A stretch of DNA of 64,000 bases. Origin: Melastoma dodecandrum (Eukaryota; Streptophyta; Magnoliopsida; Myrtales; Melastomataceae). How positions within the stretch are numbered: position 1 is the first letter of the stretch; every line of letters starts with the position of its first letter. The notes beneath the pieces are model-generated. The model did no database searches and had not been told where the DNA came from. It worked only from the letters and a program-made list of their open reading frames with translations. This document shows, one piece after another, positions 36,948 through 48,600 of the stretch. The DNA is taken from positions 1,674,001-1,738,000 of the forward strand of contig JARUPY010000189.1 of assembly GCA_029817715.1 (NCBI GenBank), given 5' to 3'. The position numbers and the translations under genes were made by a program.

Positions 36948-38593
36948 AGAATAACGCTCCATGTCGCATGAGCCTAAACTGCGTGACATAAAAAAAAAAG
37001 ACAAGAAAAAAAAGAAACCCAAAAAAAAAGAAGAGAAAAAAAAAATAAATAAAATGTAATACTCCTGGCCCGCATGAGTATAAACTGTGAACGGCTAAAT
37101 AAAATGTAATACTCCTGGCCCGCACGAGTATAAACTGTGAACGGATTAATAAAAAAAATAATTATATTTCTCTACTAGTTTCACAAGGATGAACATCTGA
37201 ACACCAGCCAAAAAGCTTAACGAAGTAACGTGATGAAGATATCCGCGGTGGTCTTTATACAAGCAGACAATGATTTTTATCTTCTCGTCTCTAGAAGCTT
37301 TATGAGGATTTTTCCCTTTGGTCTAAAATTGATGATGTTGCTACACTTTTATCTCATGAGCATTTTATCGACATGCGATGGACATCGATCTCCAGTCTTT
37401 ACGTGAATGACCCTCGAATGATTATGAGGGAACTCGGTGTTGAAACACAAATGACCATTTCGATATGCGAATTTGATCCCTTAAAAAAAATCAGAGAGTT
37501 GTGGCAGCCCACTGTAGTCTCATTCTCATTAATATATCGAATTCTTCAGGGAGTATGTGTCGGTGGATATTATTTTGACAAAGAATAAGCATTCCGCTTG
37601 GCGTTGAGTTAGTTCGGTTGTGCCTCGATTCTGAAGAAGAGATACCGTTTACATGTTTAAATATGATGACCTTCATTAGAAGCAGAGACCATACTATGGG
37701 AAGGAGTCATGAGAATCGAAACGCCATCCTATTAATTTTGTAATGCTCGCCGTGGCACATTAGTTCTGGTTGCTCCACTCCTGGAGAGATGACATGATTA
37801 TTTGAGTAAACAGGTTGAAGTCTGAATTAGACAAGTAAGTCACTAATGGAAAAGTATTCATACAAGGCAAATCAGAAAATTCGGCATGATTGATTGCTTT
37901 GAGAGAGTTAACTTGTCCAACCCTAGCAACGATGAAAAGAGGACTCTTCACTCTGTTGTAAAATCACAAGACAGAAGGTAATTGCGTCAAGAAGTGGCAA
38001 TTCTCCTCAACATCGAGAATATTGAAACCCATTATTGATTTAAATAATGGCAACCACAAGATAGTCATGGTGCACCACGAGGTCCTCTTTTCCGTAAAGA
38101 TGAAACCCGTTATTGGTTCGGTGATGGACTTGTTTATTTTTGCATCAATTCTTATGTACTCTATCTCCTGAAAACGAATGTCCATGTTTTCTGGACCAAC
38201 CAGACAACACCCTGTTTATTAGACAGATTTACCATAAATAACTAGGCAATACCCCTTTTCAAGGCAAAAGCAGAAAGAGATGTAATGCAATTGCCGACCG
38301 TACAAAATTTCTTTTTATTATGGAACCTTTCATGTGTACCTCCTGCTTGTCCAGCCTTGGATGGGACGAAGCTTCCTGAATGTTAGTGCGTGGGTGTTCT
38401 AGTTTTCAGGATTGCTGACGAGAATCATGAGGATGGCAAATGGGTAGTTAGAGTCTTAGAGATTTCTTAATCTCTTTTAGTACCCCCATACAAATGAAAG
38501 ACGAAGACCAGGAATGCTAGACTTGGTGCCCGTCTGATATTTTCTTTATATGGATATGAGCATTTCTAGTAGCATCCGGATAAGGCAACAGCA
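36948..38593 (+). other. gypsy post-pol region, part 1
   Basis: Non-coding as far as I can see. It begins with A-rich sequence (36985-37045), then a 50-bp tandem duplication at 37046-37145. Short open frames (for example 37373-37588) show no recognisable domain. Confidence 0.5.
37046..37145 (+). repeat. 50-bp tandem duplication in gypsy 3' region
   Basis: Two copies of a 50-bp unit starting TAAATAAAATGTAATACTCC, at 37046-37095 and 37096-37145, nearly identical. A diverged relative may precede it near 36940-36990. Confidence 0.85.
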
Positions 38594-39187
38594 ATGTCCT
38601 TGTGGAGATTGGAAGTGTTGGCTAAGCCTTCTATGAATCCTCAGGCTGGAAAAGATACGACAACTTCAGCGACGGAAGCCATCTTCCCTCCATATGTCGG
38701 TCAGATTTTCAGAATCGATGACGACGCTTTTGATTACTACAGTAAATTCGCTCGTAAAAACGGGTTTTCTATTAGGAAGGCTCGATCAACGGGGAGCCAA
38801 AAAAAAATTTGGGTGTTTATAGAAGAGATTTTGTTTGTTATCGCTCTGGATTCAAACAACCAAGAAAGAAGGCTGATGTGGAGCACCCACGAGATCGGAA
38901 ATCTGTGTGACGTGGCTGCGATGCTAAACTGTACTTGAAAAAGGAAATCGTGGATGGATCGGTCCAGTGGTTTGTTTCCCAGTTTAGTAATGTTCATAAT
39001 GAGTTGTTAAAGGACGATGAGGTTCGTCTTCTCCCAGCTTACAGAAAGATAAAAGAGGCTGATCAGGAGCGAATCCTTTTGCTTGCAAAAGCTGGGTTTC
39101 CAGTTAATCGGATCATTAAGCTGTTAGAACTCGAGAAAGGTGTACAGACTGGTCAGTTGCATTTCATCGAAAAAGACGTGAGGAAAT
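38594..39187 (+). pseudogene. captured FAR1/FRS DNA-binding domain fragment
   Basis: Translates to the N-terminal part of a FAR1-RELATED SEQUENCE protein, a plant transcription factor family domesticated from Mutator-like transposases. From about 38690: PPYVGQIFRIDDDAFDYYSK and ARKNGFSIRKARS. Then a slip at an A-run (about 38801-38809) moves to the next frame with GVYRRDFVCYRSGF, QPRKKADVEHPRDRKSV, a TGA at 38908-38910, and RGCDAKLYLKKEIVDG, QWFVSQFSNVHNE, VRLLPAYRKI and LELEKGVQTGQLHFIEKDVR. Zinc-binding Cys and His of the FAR1 domain are largely kept, though the HNHEL motif has lost residues. It lies in sense inside the gypsy element and stops exactly where the 42-bp repeat array starts, so it looks like a transduced host exon. 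Confidence 0.82.
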
Positions 39188-39795
39188 AATCCGGCGGTGG
39201 TCCCATATGTACGGGGAAGGCCGAGGGAATATCCGGCGACAGTCCCATTTATACGGGAAGGCCGAGGGAATATCCAACGGTGGTCCCATATGTACGGGGA
39301 AGGCCGAGGAAAATCCGGCGGCGGTCCCATTTGTACGGGAAGACCGAGGGAATATCCGGCGACGGTCCCATATGTACGGGGAAGGCCGAGGGAAATCCGG
39401 CGGCGATCCCATTTGTACTGGAAGACCGAGGGAATATCCGGCGGCGGTCCCATATGTACGGGGAAGGCCGAGGGAATAATCCGGCGACGGTCCCATTTGT
39501 ACGGGGAGGCCGAGGGAATAATCCGGCGGCGGTCCCATATGTACGGGGAAGGCCGAGGGAATAATCCGGCGACGGTCCCATTTGTACGGGAAGGCCGAGG
39601 GAATAATCCGGCGGCGGTCCCATTTGTACGGGGAGGCCGAGGGAATAATCCGGCGGCGGTCGCATTTGTACGGGGAGGCCGAGGGAATAATCCGGCGGCG
39701 GTCCCATTTGTACGGGGAAGGTCGGAGAAATAATCTGGAGGCGGTCCCATTTGTACGAGGAGGCCAGAGAGATATCCGGCGACGATTTGTATGTA
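39187..39795. repeat. tandem repeat array, about 14 units of 40-43 bp
   Basis: Units read approximately AATAATCCGGCGGCGGTCCC then ATATGTACGGGGAAGGCCGAGGG. Spacing varies between AAAT, AATAT and AATAAT, and two sub-types (ATATGTACGGGGAAGG and ATTTGTACGGGAAG or GGGGAGG) tend to alternate in the first half. The last units decay. Because most units are 42 bp (14 codons), long repetitive frames appear on both strands; I regard these as by-products. Located inside the gypsy 3' region. Confidence 0.95.
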
Positions 39796-41407
39796 CCTGA
39801 AAAAAAAGGGTACCCTTACGAAATGATCTTGATGCTATGAGTTACCCCGGAGAAAGCCAAAGAGAAGAGAGTGGATTAGAACATGATATTGCTCCAATAA
39901 AATAAGTTTTGGGACAATGAAACTCTAGTGCATGAAAACTGATGAAATATAAACCTGCTACGACGAGCAATGAGGATGTCGACGACAAGGTAAAGAAAAG
40001 AGGATGACAGAAGAGCTTGCTCGTAAGAATATGAGGAGTGGGATATGAAATCATGAGCTCCTCGCACCTCTATTTATAGGGTCATGGGGGATGAATTTGG
40101 ACGTCCCTTGATTTTGGAAATCGATCAAAATCGCTAATCACGGATATTATTTTCCTCGAATAATAAATAGATGAGATAATAACGAATGTGGATGGAAAAC
40201 GTTATCAGTGACACACGTTTCCTTCGATATGATTCGTAATACGGAAAACCTGTCGTTTCTTTGTTTCCTGAATTGTGTTGAATATGTATATGGGAATTTC
40301 AATTATTAATTATACCTTACGAGATGAAGAGGAAAAGCGGGGGGACTGGCGTCTGCAAATAAATTTTCCAAAATATAAATACATTTCAAGGAGAGAGGAC
40401 AGTGAAGGCTGTTCTTATCATAAGCTCTGGCTATGTTCACCCGAATACCGACAGAGGGCAACCAGTCTTGCCTCTAATTGCGGCTAAATCATGGCTTTGA
40501 TTTACTCATCGTACAACTGTCCGTTACTATTATAAAGCTCATGTCCAAAGATTTGAGGTTATCAACCTATCGTTTTATATTGATGAGTGCTGCGGATTCA
40601 TCCTCAACTCTTGCTTCCTTGACCAAGCTAGAGATGACTTGCAACGGTCAGACATTGTAGGAGAATATAAAAAAATACTATAATATTGCAGAATGTGTGG
40701 AACTCATATGATAGCCCGATCTCAGGGATTGGAAATAGGAGCAGTTAGGTTGTTTGTGCCATGAAAAGATTTCGTGGATGTGCTATTTCAGGAAGCGATA
40801 ATTTAAGGACCGCTAATTCCACGACATGTGCAGAAGTAGTGTTTTCGCTTGGAATAAAGAGAAACGTGTGATCCTAGGAGGGGGACGCATATGGTGATCT
40901 TAACCTAGTTAATCTGCGGATTATAATTTTAATTTCTCCTAGATCCCCAGACTTGAACGCCGATATGGACAAGCTTCATAATGGCTGTGACATATGCCTC
41001 TTGGAAAGCATATACATTGGACGCAAACGGGCTCACTGTCATTATAGATTTCCAATCTGTGAAAGGAGAGGATTCCTAGACATCAATGCAAGGTCAGAAG
41101 GGAAGATTTATGGGTGGGTATAAAATTACGTGTGGTATGAAAGGCGGAACGCTGACGAACCTGTTATGGTGTTTTGTCCGCATACATGCAATCTTAAAGG
41201 AGATCTTTTCTGAAATCACACATGTATTTCGAAGTTGCAAAGCATGATTGCTTTCCAAGACAGGAACCGCAAGACAACCTTTGAATCGGAGCATTGATTT
41301 TTTTCATCATTTTTACTTTGATTATATTCTTATTATTATTCAAAAAAAAAGGGGGGGATAAAAGCAACGAAGAACACATATCATTATCTACCAAATAAAC
41401 AAAGACA

Positions 41408-41551
41408 ATGAAGAAGGAGCAGTTGCGGCCATGGTTATTAATGCCCGCAGTCGTCTCTTCGATCGTCGTCGTCGCGTTGCTGTCCGCAGTAAGCATCCCT
41501 GGAGGAGAAGTCACGTACGACGGGAGGTCGGCTGAAATTTCTGATTTGTAA
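41408..41551 (+). pseudogene. possible captured beta-galactosidase leader fragment
   Basis: A 47-codon frame starting MKKEQLRPW, with a hydrophobic stretch (about residues 10-29, Val/Ala/Leu/Ser) like a signal peptide, then GGEVTYDGRS, the mature N-terminus typical of plant glycosyl hydrolase 35 beta-galactosidases. The match ends there and the frame stops after SAEISDL. A short match, so the assignment is tentative; it may be a captured first exon. Confidence 0.45.
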
Positions 41552-42265
41552 ACCGTGATAGCTCTCCTCCAAAGTGATAGTCGACAATAAAGAAAGGCAT
41601 ATTTCCAAGAGGAGAGACGTGTTCGTGAAGGAAAACAATAAAGGAGTTCATGTCCCCCAAAGGCAAATAAGGAAAGAAGATTTTACTATGGGAAAATAAT
41701 ATGAATCAGCTAGAAGTCTTTGGAAACCCACAGGTTTCATTCCCTACCCCAAAATTGTTCCTTATTCCACTTTTGGCTATAATATACACGGGAGATAATA
41801 TTACCTTGACGATCGAAGAAAGAAAGGAATGAATATTACTAATATATTCACATATATTATGTCCATACCGATACCCTTCACATAAATCAATATATATATG
41901 TGTGTATGTGTGAGGAGCAAACACACGTTTAACATATCAAAGTAAAGGCAAGATGAGTTCAAGGAAGAGGAAGGGAAAGGAACTACGTGTTGCGGAAAAG
42001 AAGGATCACCATCGATGTATCGAACGATGTTTGTCTGGATCTCATGAAATAAGAAAAAAAAATTGATTTCGCACGTTTTTAGCAGATTTGCCTGACAGCG
42101 AACAAAAACGAGTCCGATGAAGCAAATATCTGAAGTATAGCAATAATACAAAGAATATCTACCCCTCAGATTTCTCTGGATGCCGACTAAAAGAATTGGC
42201 CTCACAAGTGGTCTGCAATCATCTGGAATACTCCTACTTAATTCGGCGAGGGGGAATGGACTAGG

Positions 42266-42361
42266 AATCTGCTAGAATGCGGACACCGGTTGCACATGGC
42301 GTGCATCAACACGTGGTTCCATAACCGTTCTAGCTGCCCGACATGCAGGGCGAGGGTGAGC
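42266..42361 (+). pseudogene. captured RING-H2 finger fragment (second half)
   Basis: Reads LLECGHRLHMACINTW then FHNRSSCPTCRARV. Spacing C-x-H-x2-H-x2-C-x10-C-x2-C is exactly the second half of a RING-H2 E3 ligase finger of the ATL kind. The first zinc-binding Cys pair is not found upstream. An AG precedes the match at 42263-42264, as if an exon began there. The frame then runs to a stop at about 42451 without further similarity. Confidence 0.7.
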
Positions 42362-42859
42362 ATGTTACGGACACTGAGCAGGGAGAGTTCTGCTCAGGAG
42401 ATGGCAATGACTTACCAGGATTTGAGCCTTCAAATATTTGCGGGGGCATGATGATAAACACGGGCATAGTTGCCATATTATAATTCAAGGTTGATTGGGC
42501 TAAACCCTCGAGGCCCATGATAATGTTATTACATCTCACTTTAACAACCCAAGCATTCATCAAAAGTGTTTTATTCAGTAGGGATCATCATCAAATGGAT
42601 ATGATGAGTTTTCAAGGCTTCCCACGATTGCAAAGTGAAGATGACAGAGAGCAAAAGAGAATAAAAAGCTTCTAATTTCTACTTTTTAAACCTTGCATAT
42701 ATACATACATACGTGTGTGTGTGTATATATATATATATATATCAGTACCACTGATAAAGTCCAATGTCCATGTACATGTGAAAGATTGACCATGGTCTAA
42801 AGCAAATTTATATACTTTAATTCCATCCTCTCGACATTATATAATTCGAGGAAAGAATT

Positions 42860-42870
42860 AAAGTGGGGGC
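42860..42870 (+). other. gypsy polypurine tract
   Basis: AAAGTGGGGGC followed by ATT and the 3' LTR start; the expected plus-strand priming site. Confidence 0.8.
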
Positions 42871-42873
42871 ATT

Positions 42874-43590
42874 TGTAGACATTAAATTTTTGTCTACTAT
42901 AATCATGGGCCCGATTTTATGATTTATAAATGGGCTATAAATCAAACCCATAAAGAAATTAGAATGGGTCATAATTTCAAGTCCACAAAAATATATATAT
43001 ATTGGGTTATAAATGAAAACACAAGCCCAGTCCAAACAAAAATGTTTTTGGGCCGAAATAAGCCCAAATTCAAATCCGGCCCATGGCCCGATATATGGGA
43101 GGTTGCCTAATATGGGATGACCAATTTCCTAATATAAATCGGCCCTGGAGGCCTATAAATAGAGCCATTCTCATTCATTCGAGAGGACAACAATATACTA
43201 CACACATTGGTGGAGAGAAGACTCTTGGATATCGAAGACTCTCGCCGCCTCCCGTTCGCTGAAGCCCTACCGACGTCCATCGCCCCGGTGTCCTTCTGCA
43301 ACACGCCTCGAAGTTCTGCCGGATCACGCCCAAAGGCCCCGACGACTTCATCAAGATATCGAAGCTCTGCCGGATCACGCCCAAAGGCTCCGACGACTTC
43401 ATCAAAATTTTATCCCGAAGTTCTGCTGAAATTCTGTCGGATCTCAGGATCATCACCCATCAACCGTTATTCTTCGAAGATCGAATCAGAGGAATCACGT
43501 GCTTTTCTCGTGACTAGAGACAGAACCCGCTATATTTTTCATACGACAATTTGTACGCTGATATTTCCACGCGAAATTTTAGTGTTCACA
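42874..43590 (+). repeat. gypsy 3' LTR
   Basis: 717 bp, partner of 28927-29643, about 9 mismatches by eye. Its TATA box lies at 43154-43161. Transcripts started here would run into the remaining CDC48 pseudogene piece in antisense. Confidence 0.95.
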
Positions 43591-43595
43591 TCTCT

Positions 43596-43732
<137 letters not shown>

Positions 43733-45601
43733 AAAAGAAAACTTTATGAACCTCTGTCAAGACCTCATCTAATAAAACAATAGAGCTAAACACTTTTTTC
43801 ATCAAACTGAAAAGAATCAAGTAACTTGCCACTACTTGGCATGTTGATAGGAATAAATTCACCTCCAACTCAACATCATATCGAGGATACACCTACAAAC
43901 ACAAGGCTACTGCAAAACTACTTGACCAGTATTGCTCCAAAAAATGACTTACCAATCAGAACTAGTTCATTACAAGAAAATTCTAGTCCACCTACGCTCC
44001 CCAAATCTTAAGGCTTGGTCAAGCATGCCCCAATGAACCCAAAAATCTCTCAACGGCTAGATCCACGGCATTATAGATGTGTAACAACCCGTACAGACAA
44101 CGCCTTGTGCAGGTAATGGGGCAGTTGACAAGTAAACCGATATGGGATGGTGCGAAATGGGGACGAGGTATGATCCGAAGGGATTGGGATGAAAGATGAA
44201 TGGATAGGAAAATACTAAAATGGGGTAAGGGAGGAATAGGTTGAGAATAGACACCACGGACACAAATACACACCACCGTGAAAGATAATTAGGACGAGGG
44301 ACGAATCGACGGATACAGAAACACCACAACCATGACACACTCAAACTCAAATTGCAATTTGGAATCTCCACCAAGAACGAAGGCTGAAAGTTACCGATAA
44401 AGCTTACAGTTTTTCTATAATGAATTTTTTTTTTCTCTTAACTATTACAAGAAACTTATATAGAGATCGCCCATCTTAAATGCTAACTTAGGAAAATTAA
44501 ATGTTTGCATAGAAAGTAGTGACATGCACAACTAGATATGCAGGCACTAAGGAACTAAATGATGATTGTAGTTGTCTTGGGAAGGAAAAAAATATACTCA
44601 ACTGCTCTGTTGTAGTAGATTCAGTTCTTCATATGGTTGTAGGAACTTCCTTGATCAATTGGTTGAACGCTTCTCAGACTCGATCAACAGGACCACAACA
44701 TAAAGAACGTCGAGAAGAATAAGCGCCGCCACTTCAGCATTATGTGAAAAGGGTTAGAGGGTGTTCTGGGAGAAGATGATTGTTTAAGGGATTCGAGGAC
44801 GATTGCTATTCTTGTATAATGTTTGTAAAACTAATGTCAAAAGTTTAATATTTGTAAACTTATTTGAGTTTCTTATTTAGAAGATGATAGTTTTGTTATT
44901 TGAGTTTGATCTGCACTATTGAATTGGATGCAACTTACACAAGGAAATATGAGATGGTTGAATTGGAGTTTTGGTTAATCAAAGCTAACTACGTGGTCAG
45001 GTCAGGACTGTGACTTTCCACAAGTGTTATGGTTCGTAAACTGTGAAACCCTCGTATTTATAAAATGTTTTGACGATGTAGACAAGTATCAGTAGTGTAT
45101 GTCGAGATGAAAAGTGCAAAGGAAAATCAGGGGTTTCAAAACGTATCAATTGTTGGTTGGCTTTTTTGACTTAAAGAGAAAATACGGAAGAAAAAGGCAC
45201 GAAACAACAAGACAAGCATGCCGAGAGGGAAATGGAAGGAAAGAAAGAGGAATTTTGCATGGACCGAAAAAGAAGATGGATAAATTTAGTAAAGCCGAGG
45301 CTTTTGGCCATATATCCCAAAACATGCAAAACTTGTCTCTCTCTCTCTCGCTTTTGTTTTGTACGATGAAATGTTCTTTCCCTTGCGGAACTCAAAAGAC
45401 TCCCTTCAACCGTAGCCTCTCCTTTCCTTTCTGATCTCCTCCCTCCGTCTATTGCCACCATTCCTCCCCTCATTCTGAACCTCCCCTGCGCTTTCCCAAT
45501 GTCTCGGGGTTGACCCTTTCCTATGCACATGTATCTTAGTGTAGGTTCCTGCGGGCGGATTTGATCCTTCACAGCGACTGCGCAGATCGGACCAACAAGT
45601 T
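43733..45601. other. intergenic, promoter side of the ABCG24/28-type gene
   Basis: Nearly 1.9 kb without a recognisable gene. Contains short T-runs (44424-44436) and a (CT)n tract at about 45336-45350 upstream of the ABCG gene, a common 5' UTR or promoter feature. Confidence 0.5.
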
Positions 45602-48600
45602 ATGATAGATTCCCGAGGACGCAGATCCCGCTCTCCCTCTGTTGGGGGCTTGTTGGTGTCCGCGGTCTTATTGGCCCTCGTGTCCCCGACGTGTTGCGTC
45701 GATGGGGATGATTACAGCGAGACGAGTGATCCGGCTGATCTGCCCCTCGTTACGCAGCTCATTTACGGCAGGCTCTCGAGTCTTAACCCGTTCTTCCATG
45801 ATGAGATCACTCGCAACCTGGGGTTCTGCATAAAAGACGTGTGCGTTGTAATTACCTGCTTATTGTATCCGCCCTATACGTTTGGGGAATGCGTTTTTTT
45901 ACTGGCGTCCGTGTTGGTGGGGATCTTTCAGGGATGCGGAGTGGAATGCCGCTTTCAATTTCTCCGGGAAGTTGGATTTCCTGACTTCTTGCATCCGGTC
46001 GACGAAAGGTTTGAGATCACGCGGCCATCTTGTGGGATTTTGATCGTTTCGCTCATTGGCATTTTGGTAAAATGGTCTTGTATCGGCAGGTGATCTCACG
46101 AGGAGGTTATGTACGGCGGCAGAGATTAGGTTCTACTTCAGCAGCTTATACTCGCCCGGGTCGACAGATGCCAATTACCTGCGCCCTAACAAGAACTGCA
46201 ACTTGACTTCGTGGAGCGAAGGGTGCGAACCTGGATGGGGATGCTCGGTTGGCGATGATGTGAAGATCGACCTCAAAACCTCCAAAGAGATGCCCTCTAG
46301 GAACCAGGACTGCCAGCCTTGTTGCGAAGGCTTCTTCTGCCCTGAGGGCCTCACCTGCATGATTCGTAAGTCGATCGCGTGAACCCTGATGTCGGCTAGA
46401 AATACCCCGGCCTTCCCTAGATCCAGAGTTTTCTTATATGTTCCCTGACTTCTTTTGCTAATCGTGTTTCGCTGTTCTGTTAATGAAGCTTGTCCGTTGG
46501 GTTCTTATTGTCCTATGGCCAAACTCAACAAGACAACCGGGAGATGCGATCCGTGAGTGACAACAGAACGAACTTCAGGCGCTTTTTATTCTTCGTTCAA
46601 ATCTGTTTCCGAGAGTCATGCAAGCATCTGATAACTTTTCTTCAGGTACAACTATCAGATCCCTCCAGGGGAACAGAACCACACGTGCGGCGGGGCGGAC
46701 ATGTGGGCCGGCGTGTTGGTCAGCAGCGAGGTGTTCTGCTCCCCGGGATCCTACTGCCCGACCACCACGAAGCAAATCCCTTGCAGTAGTGGGTATTAAT
46801 TTTCATCTGATGCCTGATGTTTTCTTTTTTTACAGTTTTTTTCTCGTCTTGTCAAAACCGTGCTGCTTCAGAATTGAGTAACTCCGTTCCGTTGTCGAAA
46901 TTTCAGGCACTACTGCCGGATGGGTTCTACCGCCGAGAGACGTAAGCCAAAATCTTCGTTATTCGACAGCGAAAACTTTCTTGGCGAGATTATCTGATAC
47001 AGGGTTGAACTTTTCTTTCTTACAGCCTGCTTCAAGTTGACGAGTTGTCCCAAGAGCACGGCCACGCAGAACATCCATGCTTATGGCGTCATGCTTCTTG
47101 TAAGTTCGGTCCTGTTTGGCTTTATGATCCATCTTCCTTGGCAATCATGTGAATTCTTACGAATTGGATGGATATCGGTACTAGGGTGCTTTGTGTACGC
47201 TGCTGATCATAGTATACAACTGTTCGGACCAAGTGCTCACGACTCGAGAAAGGCGGCAGGCGAAATCCCGAGAGGCTGCGGCCAGACATGCCAGAGAGAC
47301 TGCCCAAGCTCGGGAGAGGTGGAAGATAGCCAAAGATGCTGCGAAGAAACACGCATCGGGCTTGCAGAAGTCTCTTTCCCGGACATTCTCTAGGAAGAAG
47401 TCAATCCAGCAGGAGCAGCCGAAAGTTCTCAACGTCCCTAAACCTCCAGGTCAGGGGGGGGCATCATCGTCGAATGGAAAAGAAACAAGCAGTCTAACAA
47501 AGATGATGCACGAGATCGACGAGGACCCGAACAGTCATGAGGGGTTTCATATGACTATTGGTGACAAGAACATAAAGAAGCAGGTGCCAAAGGCCAAGAA
47601 CCTCCACTCAAAGAGCCAGATTTTCAAGTACGCGTACGGTCAGATCGAGAAGGAGAAGGCGATCCAGGCACAGAACAAGAACCTAACCTTTTCGGGGATC
47701 ATTTCCATGGCTCAAGACACCGATGTCCGAAAGCGGCCCCCAATCGAGGTGGCTTTCAAGGACTTAACGCTTACTCTGAAAGGGAAAAACAAGCACCTGT
47801 TGCGATGTGTGACAGGAAAGATCTCACCTGGCCGAGTCTCAGCCGTGATGGGTCCATCTGGAGCCGGGAAAACCACCTTCCTTAGCGCCCTTGTGGGCAA
47901 AGCCACCGGATGTGTCATGACGGGGTCTATCCTGATCAATGGACAGGATGAGCCCATCCAATCGTACAGGAAAATCATCGGTTTCGTGCCGCAGGATGAT
48001 GTTGTTCATGGGAACTTGACCGTCGAAGAAAACCTTCGTTTCAACGCGAGATGCAGGTACAGCACTACCTCTCAGTTTCATCACCAAACGCTTTCGCTTG
48101 AGTAGTCAGTCTCTATAAGACGTGCTATTTCGAATGACAGGTTATCGGCTGACATGGCAAAGCCCGATAAGGTTCTGGTCATTGAAAGGGTCATCGAATC
48201 GTTGGGCTTGCAAAATGTGAGGGACTCTCTGGTTGGGACTGTCGAGAAACGAGGGATCTCGGGAGGACAGAGGAAGCGAGTTAATGTCGGCATAGAGATG
48301 GTCATGGAGCCCTCTTTGCTTATCCTAGACGAGCCGACTTCCGGTTTGGACAGTTCTTCTTCACTGTTGCTGCTTCGAGCTCTTCGCCGTGAAGCCCTCG
48401 AAGGCGTCAACGTCTCCATGGTCCTTCATCAGCCGAGGTACAGTAACCACATTCTCAAAGAGAATTTCTTCGTACAACAGCGAAATCATTGAATGTTACT
48501 GACGTGCGGTCTCGATCGACCAGTTACGCCTTATTCAAGATGTTTGACGATCTAATCCTCCTCGCCAAGGGTGGACTGACAGTATACCACGGATCAGCGA

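Larger units (their letters stand above)
39796..42859 (+). other. gypsy post-pol region, part 2
   Basis: Mostly without recognisable coding sequence, apart from the fragments at 41408-41551 and 42266-42361. Contains a (TG)n/(TA)n microsatellite at about 42713-42742. Confidence 0.5.

Noticed and set aside
39187..39795. CRISPR-like regular array
   Set aside because: Units are contiguous with no unique spacers, and the setting is a plant retrotransposon.
39124..39800. Long repetitive open frames on both strands (up to about 208 codons)
   Set aside because: They follow from a repeat unit near 42 bp, a multiple of three, with few stops. No start context or homology supports a protein.
43733..44010. 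Further CDC48 exons beyond the 5' pseudogene piece
   Set aside because: No similarity to exons 1-3 found upstream of the ACAGAT near 43728; the duplicate appears truncated there.
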